In this document: positions 34,785 through 43,396 of the stretch, one piece after another
Layout: every line of letters starts with the position of its first letter
How positions within the stretch are numbered: the stretch's first letter is position 1
Origin: CAZYLZ01 sp964648335
Lineage (GTDB): Bacteria; Patescibacteriota; Minisyncoccia; Phycocordibacterales; UBA2100
Length of the DNA stretch: 64,000 bases
Direction of reading: 5' to 3'
NCBI GenBank assembly: GCA_964648335.1
Contig: CAZYLZ010000004.1
Location: forward strand, 13,004 to 77,003
The notes under the pieces: model-generated
Told to the model about the DNA's origin: nothing
Seen by the model: only the letters and a program-made list of their open reading frames with translations
Databases searched by the model: none
Made by a program: the position numbers and the translations under genes

Positions 34785-37700
34785 ATGAAAAACTTCGTCC
34801 ATCTGCATGTCCACTCGCACTACTCGCTCCTCCAAGCACTCCCCCAGATAGACCAGCTCGTGAAGGCCGCAAAAAAAGACGGCCAGACGGCGCTTGCACT
34901 TACCGACGCCGGCAACATGTACGGCGTCATCGATTTTTACAAAGAATGCCAGAAAGCGGGAATAAAGCCGATCATCGGCGTGGATGCATACGTAGCGCCG
35001 CGCACGCGCTTCGACAAGGAGCACCGCATCGACAACCGTACCGCGCGCCTTGTCTTGTTGTGCCAGAACGAAATTGGTTACAAGAATCTGATCCAGCTCG
35101 TCACTAAGTCGAACCTCGAGGGTTTCTACTACAACCCGCGCATGGACCGCGATCTCCTCACAACCTACAAAGAAGGCCTGATCGCCATCCTTCCGTCCTT
35201 CGGCAGTGAAGTTTCGCGTGCCATAGACGAAGAAGATATACCCCGTGCCGAACAGGCGCTCGACTGGTACAAGAGCACATACGGCAATGCCCTCTACATG
35301 GAGATCACGCACCACCCCGAGATCGACCGCCACGACGAGAAGATGGCGAAGATCGTAGCCATCGCAAAGAAGCACGCGGTGCCCCTGGTTGCCGCGCAAG
35401 ACACGTACTACATGCAGCCCGGCGAGGGCCTCGCACGTGAGCTCGTGATCAAGATAAAGAGTGGAGGACATCTCGACCGCGACAGCGAAATCGTCGAGGA
35501 CTTCTCGTTCAAGACGACGCCACAGATCAACGACATGTTCGAGGACTACCCGGAGGCCGTCGCCAATACCGCGCTCGTCGCCGAACGCTGCAACGTCACC
35601 TTAAACCTCGGCTCGTGGGTGTTTCCCAATATCACGGTGCCGCCCGGAACGACCCACGACTCGGAGCTCCGCGACCTCGCCTACCGTGGTTTCGAGTTGC
35701 GCGGACTTCCTAAGACGCCCGAGATCATCGCGCGACTCGACTACGAGCTCAACGTCATCTCGACCAAAGGATACTCGCCGTACTTTTTGGTGGTGTCCGA
35801 CCTGTTGCAGTATGCGCGCAAAGTAGGAATATTTACCAACACGCGTGGCTCTGCAGCAGGATCCTTGGCCTCGTACATGACCGGCATCACTACGGTGAAC
35901 CCGCTCGAGTACCAGCTTCCCTTCGAGCGCTTTTTAAACCCCGAGCGCCCCTCGCCGCCGGATATCGATATGGACATCGCGGACAATCGTCGCGACGAGC
36001 TCATCGATTATGCGCGATCAAAGTACGGCGACGACCACGTGGCGCAAATAGGCACCTTCGGAACGATGATGGCGCGTGCAGCCGTGCGCGACGTCTCGCG
36101 CGCGCTTGGGTTCTCGTACGGCGTGGGTGACAGGATTGCCAAGCTCATCCCTTTCGGAAAGCAGGGATTCCCCGTAACCATCGACAGCGCGCTCAAAGAA
36201 GTCGCCGAGCTTAAAGAAGCGTACGACAGCGATTCTGAGGTCCGCTCCGTAATCGACCTCGCGCAGAAGATCGAGGGCAACGCGCGTCACATCGGTGTGC
36301 ACGCAGCGGGCGTTGTTTTGGCACCAACGCCAGTGACCGACTTCGTCCCGCTGCAGCAGGACCCCAAAGGCGGCAAGACCATCACGCAATACGACATGCA
36401 TGCGGTCGAGGACGCAGGCCTCCTCAAGTTCGACTTCTTGGGACTCACCAACCTTTCCATATTGGCCGATGCCGTCTCGCGCGTAAAGAATCGCCTCAAC
36501 GTCATAGTCGACACCGACAAACTCCCGCAGACCGACGAAAAGACGTTCGCAATGCTTAGCCGTGGCGAGACCTTGGGTGTGTTCCAAATGGCAAGCGACG
36601 GCATGACGAGCTATCTCGTGCAGCTTAAGCCCACGCGCATCGACGACTTGAACGTGATGGTCGCCTTGTACCGCCCAGGACCGATGGACAACATCACCGA
36701 GTACATGGCGCGCAAGAACGGCGAGAAAAAGGCCGAGTACCTGCACCCCAAGATGGAGTCGTATCTCGCAAAGACCTTCGGCGTGCTCGTGTACCAAGAC
36801 GACCTTCTCATGACCGCAATCGAGCTCGCTGGCTACTCGTGGGGCGAGGTCGACAAGTTTCGCAAAGCGGTCGGAAAGAAGATCCCCGAAGAGATGGCAA
36901 AACAGCACGTGATCTTCGTCGAAGGCTGCAAGAAGCACACCGGCATGAGTGCACGCGACGCCGAGGCGCTCTGGAACCTCTTCGAGCCGTTCCAAGGTTA
37001 CGGCTTCAACAAGGCGCACGCGGCAAGCTACGGCAACCTCGCGTATCAGACCGCCTACATGAAGGCCAACTTCCCCGTCGACTACATGGCGGCACTCCTT
37101 ACCGCCGACTCGGGCGACGTCGAAAAGATCGGCGGCATAGTGGGCGAAGCAAAGCGTATGGGCATCGCGGTCTTGCCGCCCGACATAAACGAGAGCGATA
37201 ACACCTTCACGGTCGTCGACGACAAAACCATCCGCTTCGGACTCTCGTCGATAAAAAACTTCGGCGAAGGCATCGGTGCGGCGATCATCGCCGAGCGAAA
37301 ATCCGCCGGACGCTTTGCATCCTTGGCCGACTTCCTGACGCGCGTCACCGACAAGAACCTCAACAAGAAGTCGCTCGAGTCGCTCATCATGTGCGGCGCC
37401 CTCGACGCTTTGGGAGAGCGCGGCGCCCTGCTCGAGAATATCGAATTCTTGCTCGCGTACCACAAAGAAGGCTCGCATGCAGCCAAAGACCAAGGATCGC
37501 TTTTTGGCGGCGGAGCACAAACCACTATCCCGCTCGTCCTTCCACCGTCGCGTCCTGCGACCCAAAAGCAGATGCTTACCTGGGAGAAAGATCTCTTGGG
37601 CCTCTATGTCTCGGGTCATCCGCTCGACGCATTTCGCGAGAAGCTCTCGAAGCAGAAGCTCGACTTGGCGGGGGCCAAAGCCACGCTCAAGGACGGTGCG

Positions 37701-37940
37701 CAGACAGTGATAGCCGGCTGTGTTGAGGCACGCACCGAGATAATCACCAAGAAAGGCGACAAGATGGCGTTCATCACTATTGTCGACATGAAAGACAAGA
37801 TGGAAGTCGTCGTATTTCCTAAGACGCTCAAAGAAAATGCGGCGCATCTCGAGTCGGGCAAGTGCATCCTCATCAAGGGCGCCATGTCGGAGCGCAACGG
37901 CGAAAAATCGTTCATAGCCGACGCGATTATGGCATTGTAG
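34785..37940 (+). CDS. dnaE: DNA polymerase III subunit alpha
   Basis: Replicative polymerase. 1051 aa from the ATG at 34785 (MKNFVHLHVHSHYS), the usual PHP-domain start; the frame extends upstream into the promoter. PHP domain with H6, H8, H10 and H12; polymerase palm with PDIDMDI at about 392-398 supplying two catalytic aspartates; helix-hairpin-helix region, and an OB fold at the C-terminus (TIVDMKDKMEVVVFP). The tau-binding tail of E. coli DnaE is missing. thrS follows with its own -10. Confidence 0.98.
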   Translation: MKNFVHLHVHSHYSLLQALPQIDQLVKAAKKDGQTALALTDAGNMYGVIDFYKECQKAGIKPIIGVDAYVAPRTRFDKEHRIDNRTARLVLLCQNEIGYKNLIQLVTKSNLEGFYYNPRMDRDLLTTYKEGLIAILPSFGSEVSRAIDEEDIPRAEQALDWYKSTYGNALYMEITHHPEIDRHDEKMAKIVAIAKKHAVPLVAAQDTYYMQPGEGLARELVIKIKSGGHLDRDSEIVEDFSFKTTPQINDMFEDYPEAVANTALVAERCNVTLNLGSWVFPNITVPPGTTHDSELRDLAYRGFELRGLPKTPEIIARLDYELNVISTKGYSPYFLVVSDLLQYARKVGIFTNTRGSAAGSLASYMTGITTVNPLEYQLPFERFLNPERPSPPDIDMDIADNRRDELIDYARSKYGDDHVAQIGTFGTMMARAAVRDVSRALGFSYGVGDRIAKLIPFGKQGFPVTIDSALKEVAELKEAYDSDSEVRSVIDLAQKIEGNARHIGVHAAGVVLAPTPVTDFVPLQQDPKGGKTITQYDMHAVEDAGLLKFDFLGLTNLSILADAVSRVKNRLNVIVDTDKLPQTDEKTFAMLSRGETLGVFQMASDGMTSYLVQLKPTRIDDLNVMVALYRPGPMDNITEYMARKNGEKKAEYLHPKMESYLAKTFGVLVYQDDLLMTAIELAGYSWGEVDKFRKAVGKKIPEEMAKQHVIFVEGCKKHTGMSARDAEALWNLFEPFQGYGFNKAHAASYGNLAYQTAYMKANFPVDYMAALLTADSGDVEKIGGIVGEAKRMGIAVLPPDINESDNTFTVVDDKTIRFGLSSIKNFGEGIGAAIIAERKSAGRFASLADFLTRVTDKNLNKKSLESLIMCGALDALGERGALLENIEFLLAYHKEGSHAAKDQGSLFGGGAQTTIPLVLPPSRPATQKQMLTWEKDLLGLYVSGHPLDAFREKLSKQKLDLAGAKATLKDGAQTVIAGCVEARTEIITKKGDKMAFITIVDMKDKMEVVVFPKTLKENAAHLESGKCILIKGAMSERNGEKSFIADAIMAL

Positions 37941-37978
37941 CCAAGACCAAACCTCCCCTAGAAACCGGTGCGTGCCGG

Positions 37979-37987
37979 TGGTAGGAT
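37979..37987 (+). promoter_or_regulatory. Extended -10 of thrS
   Basis: TGG-TAGGAT (37979-37987), 10 nt before the ATG. Confidence 0.55.
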
Positions 37988-37997
37988 GGCTTGATAT

Positions 37998-39755
37998 ATG
38001 GAATCAAACATAGACGCGATCCGGCACACGCTTGCCCACGTATTAGCATCGGTTATAGCCGAACGATACCCCCACGCCAAAGCAACGATAGGACCTGCTA
38101 TCGACGACGGCTTTTATTACGACTTTGACTTTGCTGGTGGGCAGACACCTGGCGAAGCCGACCTCAAGGACCTCACTAAGGCGATGAAGAAAGCCCTCAA
38201 CAAGTGGACGGCCTTCGAGCGTGCCGAAGTTTCGGCGACTCAGGCAAAAGAACGATTTGCCGGGAACGAATACAAGCTCGAACTCATAGAAAATCTCGAG
38301 ACCGAAGGTGCGACCATAACGCTCTATACCTGTGGCGGCTTTACCGACCTGTGTCGCGGCGGCCACGCCGAAGAGCCAAAGAAAGAGATCGACACCGACG
38401 CGTTCATGCTCTCGCGTATCGCAGGCGCCTATTGGCGCGGCGACGAGACGAAGCCCATGCTCACCCGCATCTACGGCCTCGCGTTCGCTACTGCAGCCGA
38501 GCTCGATGCATACATTCGGCAGCAAGAAGAAGCCAAGAAACGCGACCACCGCAAACTCGGCGCCGAACTCAAGCTGTTCACCAATTCCCCGCTTGTCGGC
38601 GCTGGGCTTCCCCTTATGCAGCCACGCGGCATGATCGTCCGCAAAGAGATTGAGGATTACCTCTGGTCGCTCCACGCAGACAAGGGCTATTGGCGTGTAT
38701 GGACGCCACACATAGCAAAAGAAGACCTCTACGTTACTTCCGGCCACGCAGAGAAATTCGGCGATGAGCTCTTCCGCGTGAGCGGTAAGGAAGAGAAGTT
38801 CATCATGAAGCCCATGAACTGTCCGCACCACATGCAGATCTTTGCCGACAATCAGTTCAGCTACCGCGACATGCCCGTGCGCTATTTCGAGCCGGCAACC
38901 GTGTACCGCGACGAGAAGACCGGCCAGCTCGGCGGTCTCACGCGTGTACGCTCGATAACGCAAGACGACGGACACCTTTTCTGCCGCGTCTCTCAGATCA
39001 AGAATGAGGTATCGACGATTGTCGGCATCATCAAGGAATTCTTCACGACCATGGGTATGATGGAAGGCTACTGGGTACGACTATCGCTCCGTGGACCAAA
39101 CGGGAAATACCTCGGGTCCGACGAGGTGTGGGACGCAGCAGAGGCAGCTTTGCGCGAAGCAGCAGAATTTAACGACCTTCCGATAAAAGTAGGGATCGAC
39201 GAGGCCGCATTTTACGGACCGAAGCTCGACTTCATGTTCAAGGATGCAATCGGGCGCCAGTGGCAGCTCTCTACCATCCAGTGCGATTTCAACCTTCCGA
39301 ACCGTTTTGAGCTTTCGTTCACTAACGAAAAAGGAGAAAAGGAGCAGCCAGTCGTCATCCATCGTGCCATCTCGGGTTCGCTCGAGCGCTTCATGGGCGT
39401 CATGATCGAGCACTTCGGAGGAGCATTCCCCGCATGGCTCTCGCCTGTCCAATGCTCTATCGTTCCGATTTCCGAGCCGCATACCGCGTACGCTCAGACG
39501 GTCGCGAGCGCTCTTAGGGCCGCAGGGATACGCTACGACATGTCTGGAACCGATGACAGCTTGGGCAAGCGAATCCGTAACTGGAAAGTATCTAAGACAC
39601 CGTACGCGCTCGTTATGGGAGACGCAGAAGTAGCCGACGGCACTGTCTCGGTGGAGCACCGCGAGCTCGGCAAAGTGGGCGTCATGCCGCTTGCCGACTT
39701 TGTCGCCAAGATAAAAGATGAGGTCGCAAGTCGTGCCCTTGCTCCGAAGGCGTAG
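37998..39755 (+). CDS. thrS: Threonine-tRNA ligase
   Basis: Charges tRNA-Thr. 585 aa: the N-terminal TGS domain is missing and the protein starts in the editing domain with HTLAHVLA (H-x3-H) and the later TCGGFTDLCRGGH motif. The catalytic core has NCPHH with the zinc ligand Cys, and motif 2 FEPATVYRDE. The C-terminal anticodon-binding domain is present (CSIVPISEPHTAYA). It follows dnaE by 57 bp with a separate -10. tRNA-Thr(UGU) is encoded at the end of this window. Confidence 0.98.
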   Translation: MESNIDAIRHTLAHVLASVIAERYPHAKATIGPAIDDGFYYDFDFAGGQTPGEADLKDLTKAMKKALNKWTAFERAEVSATQAKERFAGNEYKLELIENLETEGATITLYTCGGFTDLCRGGHAEEPKKEIDTDAFMLSRIAGAYWRGDETKPMLTRIYGLAFATAAELDAYIRQQEEAKKRDHRKLGAELKLFTNSPLVGAGLPLMQPRGMIVRKEIEDYLWSLHADKGYWRVWTPHIAKEDLYVTSGHAEKFGDELFRVSGKEEKFIMKPMNCPHHMQIFADNQFSYRDMPVRYFEPATVYRDEKTGQLGGLTRVRSITQDDGHLFCRVSQIKNEVSTIVGIIKEFFTTMGMMEGYWVRLSLRGPNGKYLGSDEVWDAAEAALREAAEFNDLPIKVGIDEAAFYGPKLDFMFKDAIGRQWQLSTIQCDFNLPNRFELSFTNEKGEKEQPVVIHRAISGSLERFMGVMIEHFGGAFPAWLSPVQCSIVPISEPHTAYAQTVASALRAAGIRYDMSGTDDSLGKRIRNWKVSKTPYALVMGDAEVADGTVSVEHRELGKVGVMPLADFVAKIKDEVASRALAPKA

Positions 39756-39760
39756 ATCCG

Positions 39761-39769
39761 TGGTAGATT
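39761..39769 (+). promoter_or_regulatory. Extended -10 of the 39776 gene (leaderless)
   Basis: TGG-TAGATT (39761-39769), 6 nt before the ATG. Confidence 0.55.
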
Positions 39770-39775
39770 GAATCG

Positions 39776-40012
39776 ATGGATGCAAACGAGAACATCGAGA
39801 AGAAACTGGACGAGCTCTTGGAGGCGGTCCTCGTGATGCGCGATAAGATGGTCACCAAAGAGGACCTCGACGAGGCCGTACAGAACATAAACGACGCCCT
39901 GAGCATGAAGTTAGGCGGGCTCAATCGCCGCATGGACGAAGAGCTCGACCGCCGCAAGGTCATGGAAGCGCGCCTCGCGAGCGTCGAGCACGTAAAAGAA
40001 GACGCGGCATAA
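39776..40012 (+). CDS. Small coiled-coil protein
   Basis: 78 aa, highly charged, with regular heptads over almost its whole length (IEKKLDELLEAVLVMRDKM, cut before 20 residues, then LNRRMDEELDRR). No family recognised. Lies 20 bp after thrS with an extended -10 just before the ATG, and shares a terminator with the convergent 40105 gene. Confidence 0.75.
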   Translation: MDANENIEKKLDELLEAVLVMRDKMVTKEDLDEAVQNINDALSMKLGGLNRRMDEELDRRKVMEARLASVEHVKEDAA

Positions 40013-40050
40013 AAAGAAAGAACCACCTCTTGCGAGGTGGTTCTTTCTTT
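40013..40050. terminator. Bidirectional terminator
   Basis: 17-bp perfect stem (40013-40029 with 40034-40050), TTGC loop, with A-rich and T-rich flanks on both strands; serves the 39776 and 40105 genes. Confidence 0.92.
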
Positions 40051-40104
40051 GCGACTGAGCACTTGTTTTTGGAGCTCGCACCCAGTCCATTTACCATTCA
40101 GATT

Positions 40105-41952
40105 CTAAGAACGGTTGATGATAAGCCGAGGCATACCATCGTTACCGGTAGAAAACTGCATGGTGTCGTGAGTTGTGATATCCGAGGTGACGATGACTTT
40201 CTCTGGGGCGGCAGTTGTGACAGGAGCCTCAGGAGTAATCGGTGCCTCTTCGTAAGCTGGCTCGTCGATGATGGTCTCGTCGAGGATCATAGACTCGGGG
40301 TCGCTTGCGTGAGCAGATGCTCCCACGAGTCCCAAGACCGATCCTGCAAGGAGTCCGCGCTTGGCTACCACGAGGTAGCCTGCGACGACCGAGAGCGATA
40401 CAAGAGTGAACCAGTACATCGCGTTTCCGAACGGACCGAAGTCGATGCCGGTATACGGGATCTGCGAGAGCGATACGTACGGTGCACCCGAGACGTTCAC
40501 GTTGGTCGCACAGGTGGTCTGGCGTCCCGCGAAGTCTGCGATGGTGAGCACGTAGCTGCGCGATGCCTCTGGGCGTACTGCGAGCACTCCCGAAGGGTTT
40601 ACGTTACCCAAGCCGTCAGAGAGCCATGCACGTACGGCACCCGTCGAGTTCCAGGTAAGGTTTGCTGCAGCGCCGTTTGCAATAACATTTGGCGTTGCCG
40701 AGATCGAGCATGCAAGGTTGCCAGGAACAGGGATTGGCGTAGGAACCGGTACTGGGATGTAGGTGCTGCCTACCACAGTCGAACAGGTGTTCGAGCGACC
40801 GTTGTTGTATACCGTGAGGGTATAGGTACGTGCGCCGTTGTTAGTACCTGGGTAGACGGTCGTGGTGCCCGCGGTCGAGACCGTTCCGACACCCGAGAGG
40901 TTTGCCGAGGTGGCGTTGTACGAGGTCCAGGTGACCGTCGCATAGCCGTTTGCGTTGATAGTAGAAGGGTTTGCAGAGATGGTGCAGGTAGGAAGCTGGA
41001 CCGGCTGTGGCTGTGGAGCGACAACGGAAACCGTTGCTGCACACGAGCTCGTACCGCCTGGGCCATTAACCTGCATAGTGTAGGTGCGGTTGGTGGTGAC
41101 GTTCGCTTCGGTTCGGGTACCCGAGCCTATTGCGACCTGGCCAAAGCCCGAGAGGTTTGCCTGGGTTGCATTAGTGGTCGTGTAGCCAATCGAGACGGTG
41201 CCGCCGTAGTTTACCCCCGTGACATGCAGCTGGCATGACGGAACTGGGTAGAACTGTGCCTGCACTATTGGCTGTGGGGTCACCTGGGTGACGCGAGCAA
41301 CAGTAGTTACCGGAGTGACGGTGGTTACCGGGCGTGCAACCGAGGTTGCGTATCCAGTAGCGCCGTAGGATGCGCCACGAGCGCTGGTGTACGAGCCGTA
41401 GGCCTGTGCACCGTAGCTAGCTGCGCCATAGCTTGCCGATCCCATTGATACGCCGTAGCCGTCTTCGTTGACGTTAGTCCATGTGTCGGACTCCGCGACG
41501 TTAGTCCAAGTATCTGATTCATTGACGTTAGTCCACGTGTCGGACTCCGCAAGATTAGACCAGGTGTCAGACTCGGACTGGTTATACCAAGCATCGGTGT
41601 CACCGGTGTTTGTCCACACATCGGAAGCTGCGTTGTCGTACCATGCATCAGAAACGCCCAAATCAGCCCAGGTATCGGACGAGCCATCGGTGTACCAAGA
41701 ATCAGAGTCGCCGCCAGCATCAGTCCACGTATCAGAAGATCCGCTGTCGTACCAAGAATCCGATGAACCCGAATCATACCAACTGTCAGACGACCCACTG
41801 TCGTACCACGAATCGGACGAACCAGAGTCGTACCAACCGTCGGAATCTCCAAAACCGTCTGCGAATGCTATCTGCACCGTACCAAAAACACTGGCGAACA
41901 TGATCGTCGCGACGAGTGTGGTCTGTGCTGTTGTTGCCAATGTCTTATACAT
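40105..41952 (-). CDS. Surface protein: Trp-repeat stalk, three Ig-like domains, sortase-type motif
   Basis: 615 aa from the ATG at 41952; the upstream in-frame ATG (41985) overlaps the -10 box and cannot be used. Signal peptide in residues 1-31. Residues 38-165 hold 14 copies of a 9-residue repeat (type SDSWYDSGS to SDTWTNVNE). A Tyr/Ala/Ser-rich stretch and three Ig-like domains with one Cys pair each follow. Then IPYTG, a hydrophobic helix (WFTLVSLSVVAGYLVV) and KRG: a sortase-type sorting signal, except that about 80 more acidic residues follow. A sortase lies 2.7 kb upstream. Confidence 0.85.
   Translation of the reverse strand: MYKTLATTAQTTLVATIMFASVFGTVQIAFADGFGDSDGWYDSGSSDSWYDSGSSDSWYDSGSSDSWYDSGSSDTWTDAGGDSDSWYTDGSSDTWADLGVSDAWYDNAASDVWTNTGDTDAWYNQSESDTWSNLAESDTWTNVNESDTWTNVAESDTWTNVNEDGYGVSMGSASYGAASYGAQAYGSYTSARGASYGATGYATSVARPVTTVTPVTTVARVTQVTPQPIVQAQFYPVPSCQLHVTGVNYGGTVSIGYTTTNATQANLSGFGQVAIGSGTRTEANVTTNRTYTMQVNGPGGTSSCAATVSVVAPQPQPVQLPTCTISANPSTINANGYATVTWTSYNATSANLSGVGTVSTAGTTTVYPGTNNGARTYTLTVYNNGRSNTCSTVVGSTYIPVPVPTPIPVPGNLACSISATPNVIANGAAANLTWNSTGAVRAWLSDGLGNVNPSGVLAVRPEASRSYVLTIADFAGRQTTCATNVNVSGAPYVSLSQIPYTGIDFGPFGNAMYWFTLVSLSVVAGYLVVAKRGLLAGSVLGLVGASAHASDPESMILDETIIDEPAYEEAPITPEAPVTTAAPEKVIVTSDITTHDTMQFSTGNDGMPRLIINRS
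41464..41844 (-). repeat. 27-bp tandem coding repeats (14 units)
   Basis: Each unit codes for nine residues around a Trp (SD-x-W-x5). Units at the N-terminal end are nearly identical, those at the C-terminal end diverge to TWTNVNE. Confidence 0.85.
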
Positions 41953-41983
41953 ACTATGCGTTGTTAAACCCTGTAATAGAGCC

Positions 41984-42011
41984 ATTATACTACTTATAAA
42001 TGATTTGTCAA
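41984..42011 (-). promoter_or_regulatory. Consensus promoter of the Trp-repeat surface protein
   Basis: Minus strand TTGACA (42011-42006), 16-bp spacer, TATAAT (41989-41984). It fixes the start codon at 41952. Confidence 0.88.
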
Positions 42012-42021
42012 GAGCAAAGAA

Positions 42022-42048
42022 AAGAGCGGCTATAGTATAGCCGCTCTT
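42022..42048 (-). terminator. Terminator of the 42088 gene
   Basis: 13-bp perfect stem with 1-nt centre (42022-42034 with 42036-42048); minus-strand tail TTTCTTTGCTCTT. Confidence 0.8.
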
Positions 42049-42087
42049 GGAGTTTTGTCATCATCCGATTCCCAGGTCAACCCGGAA

Positions 42088-42642
42088 TCACTTCCAGGTC
42101 ATCTGCGGCATGTCGAACTTGCCACCCTTCTTGCCGACTGGCTTGAGGATGATGCCTTCGCTCGCGGTTCCGGCCCACTCGCCTTCATAGCACTGCTGGG
42201 CGAAGTTCGAGCACGAACGAATCTTGATTACCCCTGCATTAGTCGGGAGCATCAACTTCGCCGTATCGTAGTCAGGATTGAAGCCGGCCGAATCTTTCTT
42301 GTTGGGCAGCACCCGCACTTGATAGCGGATGACGCGGTCGCTGCAGATTGCAGCACCGAGCACCGAACTCTTCGATTCGACCTCGGAATCGACCCGCAGA
42401 CGATCCTCGATCTGGTCGATCTTGGTGGTGAACTGCACCTCGATCGGCAGATCCGAGAGATATCCTTTCGGACTCTCGACGAGCGGTCGACGCACGCCGA
42501 CTGCGACATACCCCGAGCTGGACTCCGCGACCTTGATGGTCTTGTAGTCCACTTCGGTGCATTCCGGCTTCTGCGCCATAGCGCCGAACGATGACGTGAC
42601 GAGCGCAGCGAGAGCTGCGGTAGCGAGAGCGAGCTTGTTCAT
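42088..42642 (-). CDS. Exported protein of unknown function
   Basis: 184 aa from the ATG at 42642 with AAAGGATA upstream; the open frame further up is non-coding. Signal peptide MNKLALATAALAALVTSSFGAMA, cut at about residue 22. The mature protein has four Cys (one near the N-terminus, CSDR, CSNFAQQC) that could form disulfides, and beta-strand periodicity. No family recognised. Part of the surface cluster. Confidence 0.75.
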   Translation of the reverse strand: MNKLALATAALAALVTSSFGAMAQKPECTEVDYKTIKVAESSSGYVAVGVRRPLVESPKGYLSDLPIEVQFTTKIDQIEDRLRVDSEVESKSSVLGAAICSDRVIRYQVRVLPNKKDSAGFNPDYDTAKLMLPTNAGVIKIRSCSNFAQQCYEGEWAGTASEGIILKPVGKKGGKFDMPQMTWK

Positions 42643-42681
42643 TGGATTGGTATCCTTTGCCAGTTTCACTTTTTCGCACCC

Positions 42682-42733
42682 TTCGAGGAGCGTCTGCAGA
42701 GGCCATAATTGCCCTCGACAGATACTCCTCGAA
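42682..42733. repeat. Inverted repeat in the 42642 leader
   Basis: 9-bp arms TTCGAGGAG/CTCCTCGAA (42682-42690, 42725-42733). On the minus strand it lies in the 5' leader of the 42088 gene; function unknown. The rest of 42643-42860 shows no gene. Confidence 0.5.
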
Positions 42734-42860
42734 CCTCGTGTTTGTAAAGAACGTGCATCCTCTTGCGAAGACCTGTAAGCATCCCGTGGATGTTCGTAGG
42801 TACTAACAAAAGTCGAAAAAATTGGGGTGGGCGGTGCGTACAGCACCGGCCCGACTCCCG

Positions 42861-43295
42861 TCATTGTGCAGCCGTCTTTCGACAGCCGTATTGCGTTTGC
42901 CCATCGGGACCAATTCGCGTCCCGAGATACGTTTGTCCCACTGGGCAGGGGTTTTGGCTTGGAGTTGACCGAGTTTCTTGCGACGGAATCTTTCGACATC
43001 CGTGCTGCAATTGTCCGTCTTCTCCTCTGCGGTAGCCGATCGACTTTTGTCCTTGCGGACAAATGTCGTTTCTTGGCTGCGCTCCGCCGCGACTTGCTGA
43101 CCCCAAGGATGCTCCGACATGATCGGGCACCCTGACAATCATCGGCAGATCTGGCGGCAATATTTTTGCCGCTATCAAGAATGGCTTCACCATCACGTTG
43201 AATAAAACGACTAACGCGATAGTGCAGACTCCGACGGTCAAGGCTACTTTTGCGATGTCTCCACCGCCACCGCCGCCCTTTGGATGGTCGCTCAT
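42861..43295 (-). CDS. Membrane-anchored protein with two Cys-bounded repeats
   Basis: 144 aa from the ATG at 43295 (AGAGGGA upstream). A poly-Gly stretch precedes one transmembrane helix (about residues 14-36). The outside part carries two related motifs, CP-x-GQ-x4-G-x-R-x-G-x-DGQ-x-Q-x-GCRK (about 79-102 and 117-140), each bounded by Cys and likely closed by a disulfide. No family recognised. A perfect promoter lies upstream. Confidence 0.78.
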   Translation of the reverse strand: MSDHPKGGGGGGDIAKVALTVGVCTIALVVLFNVMVKPFLIAAKILPPDLPMIVRVPDHVGASLGSASRGGAQPRNDICPQGQKSIGYRRGEDGQLQHGCRKIPSQETRSTPSQNPCPVGQTYLGTRIGPDGQTQYGCRKTAAQ

Positions 43296-43328
43296 TCTAT
43301 GAGTCCCTCTTTTGTTCTTGCTCCCTTT

Positions 43329-43357
43329 ATTATATACCAAAGAACAGGCATTGTCAA
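43329..43357 (-). promoter_or_regulatory. Consensus promoter of the 42861 gene
   Basis: Minus strand TTGACA (43357-43352), 17-bp spacer, TATAAT (43334-43329). Confidence 0.88.
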
Positions 43358-43396
43358 TATACCCTGTTTTGGCTAAAGTATGGCTCTAAATAAGAG

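Noticed and set aside
36018..37847. 609-aa open frame on the minus strand inside dnaE
   Set aside because: Antisense shadow of dnaE, caused by codon bias; no recognisable protein sequence.
40030..41238. 402-aa open frame opposite the Trp-repeat surface protein
   Set aside because: Antisense to a well-supported exported protein; Arg/Cys-rich nonsense sequence and no start signals.
41464..41844. Regularly spaced repeats that could suggest a CRISPR array
   Set aside because: They are in frame 27-bp coding repeats without spacers, inside a gene with a signal peptide and Ig-like domains.
42646..43062. Upstream extension of the 42088 gene to 324 aa
   Set aside because: The true start at 42642 has a ribosome site and begins a clean signal peptide; the extension overlaps the 42861 gene in another frame.
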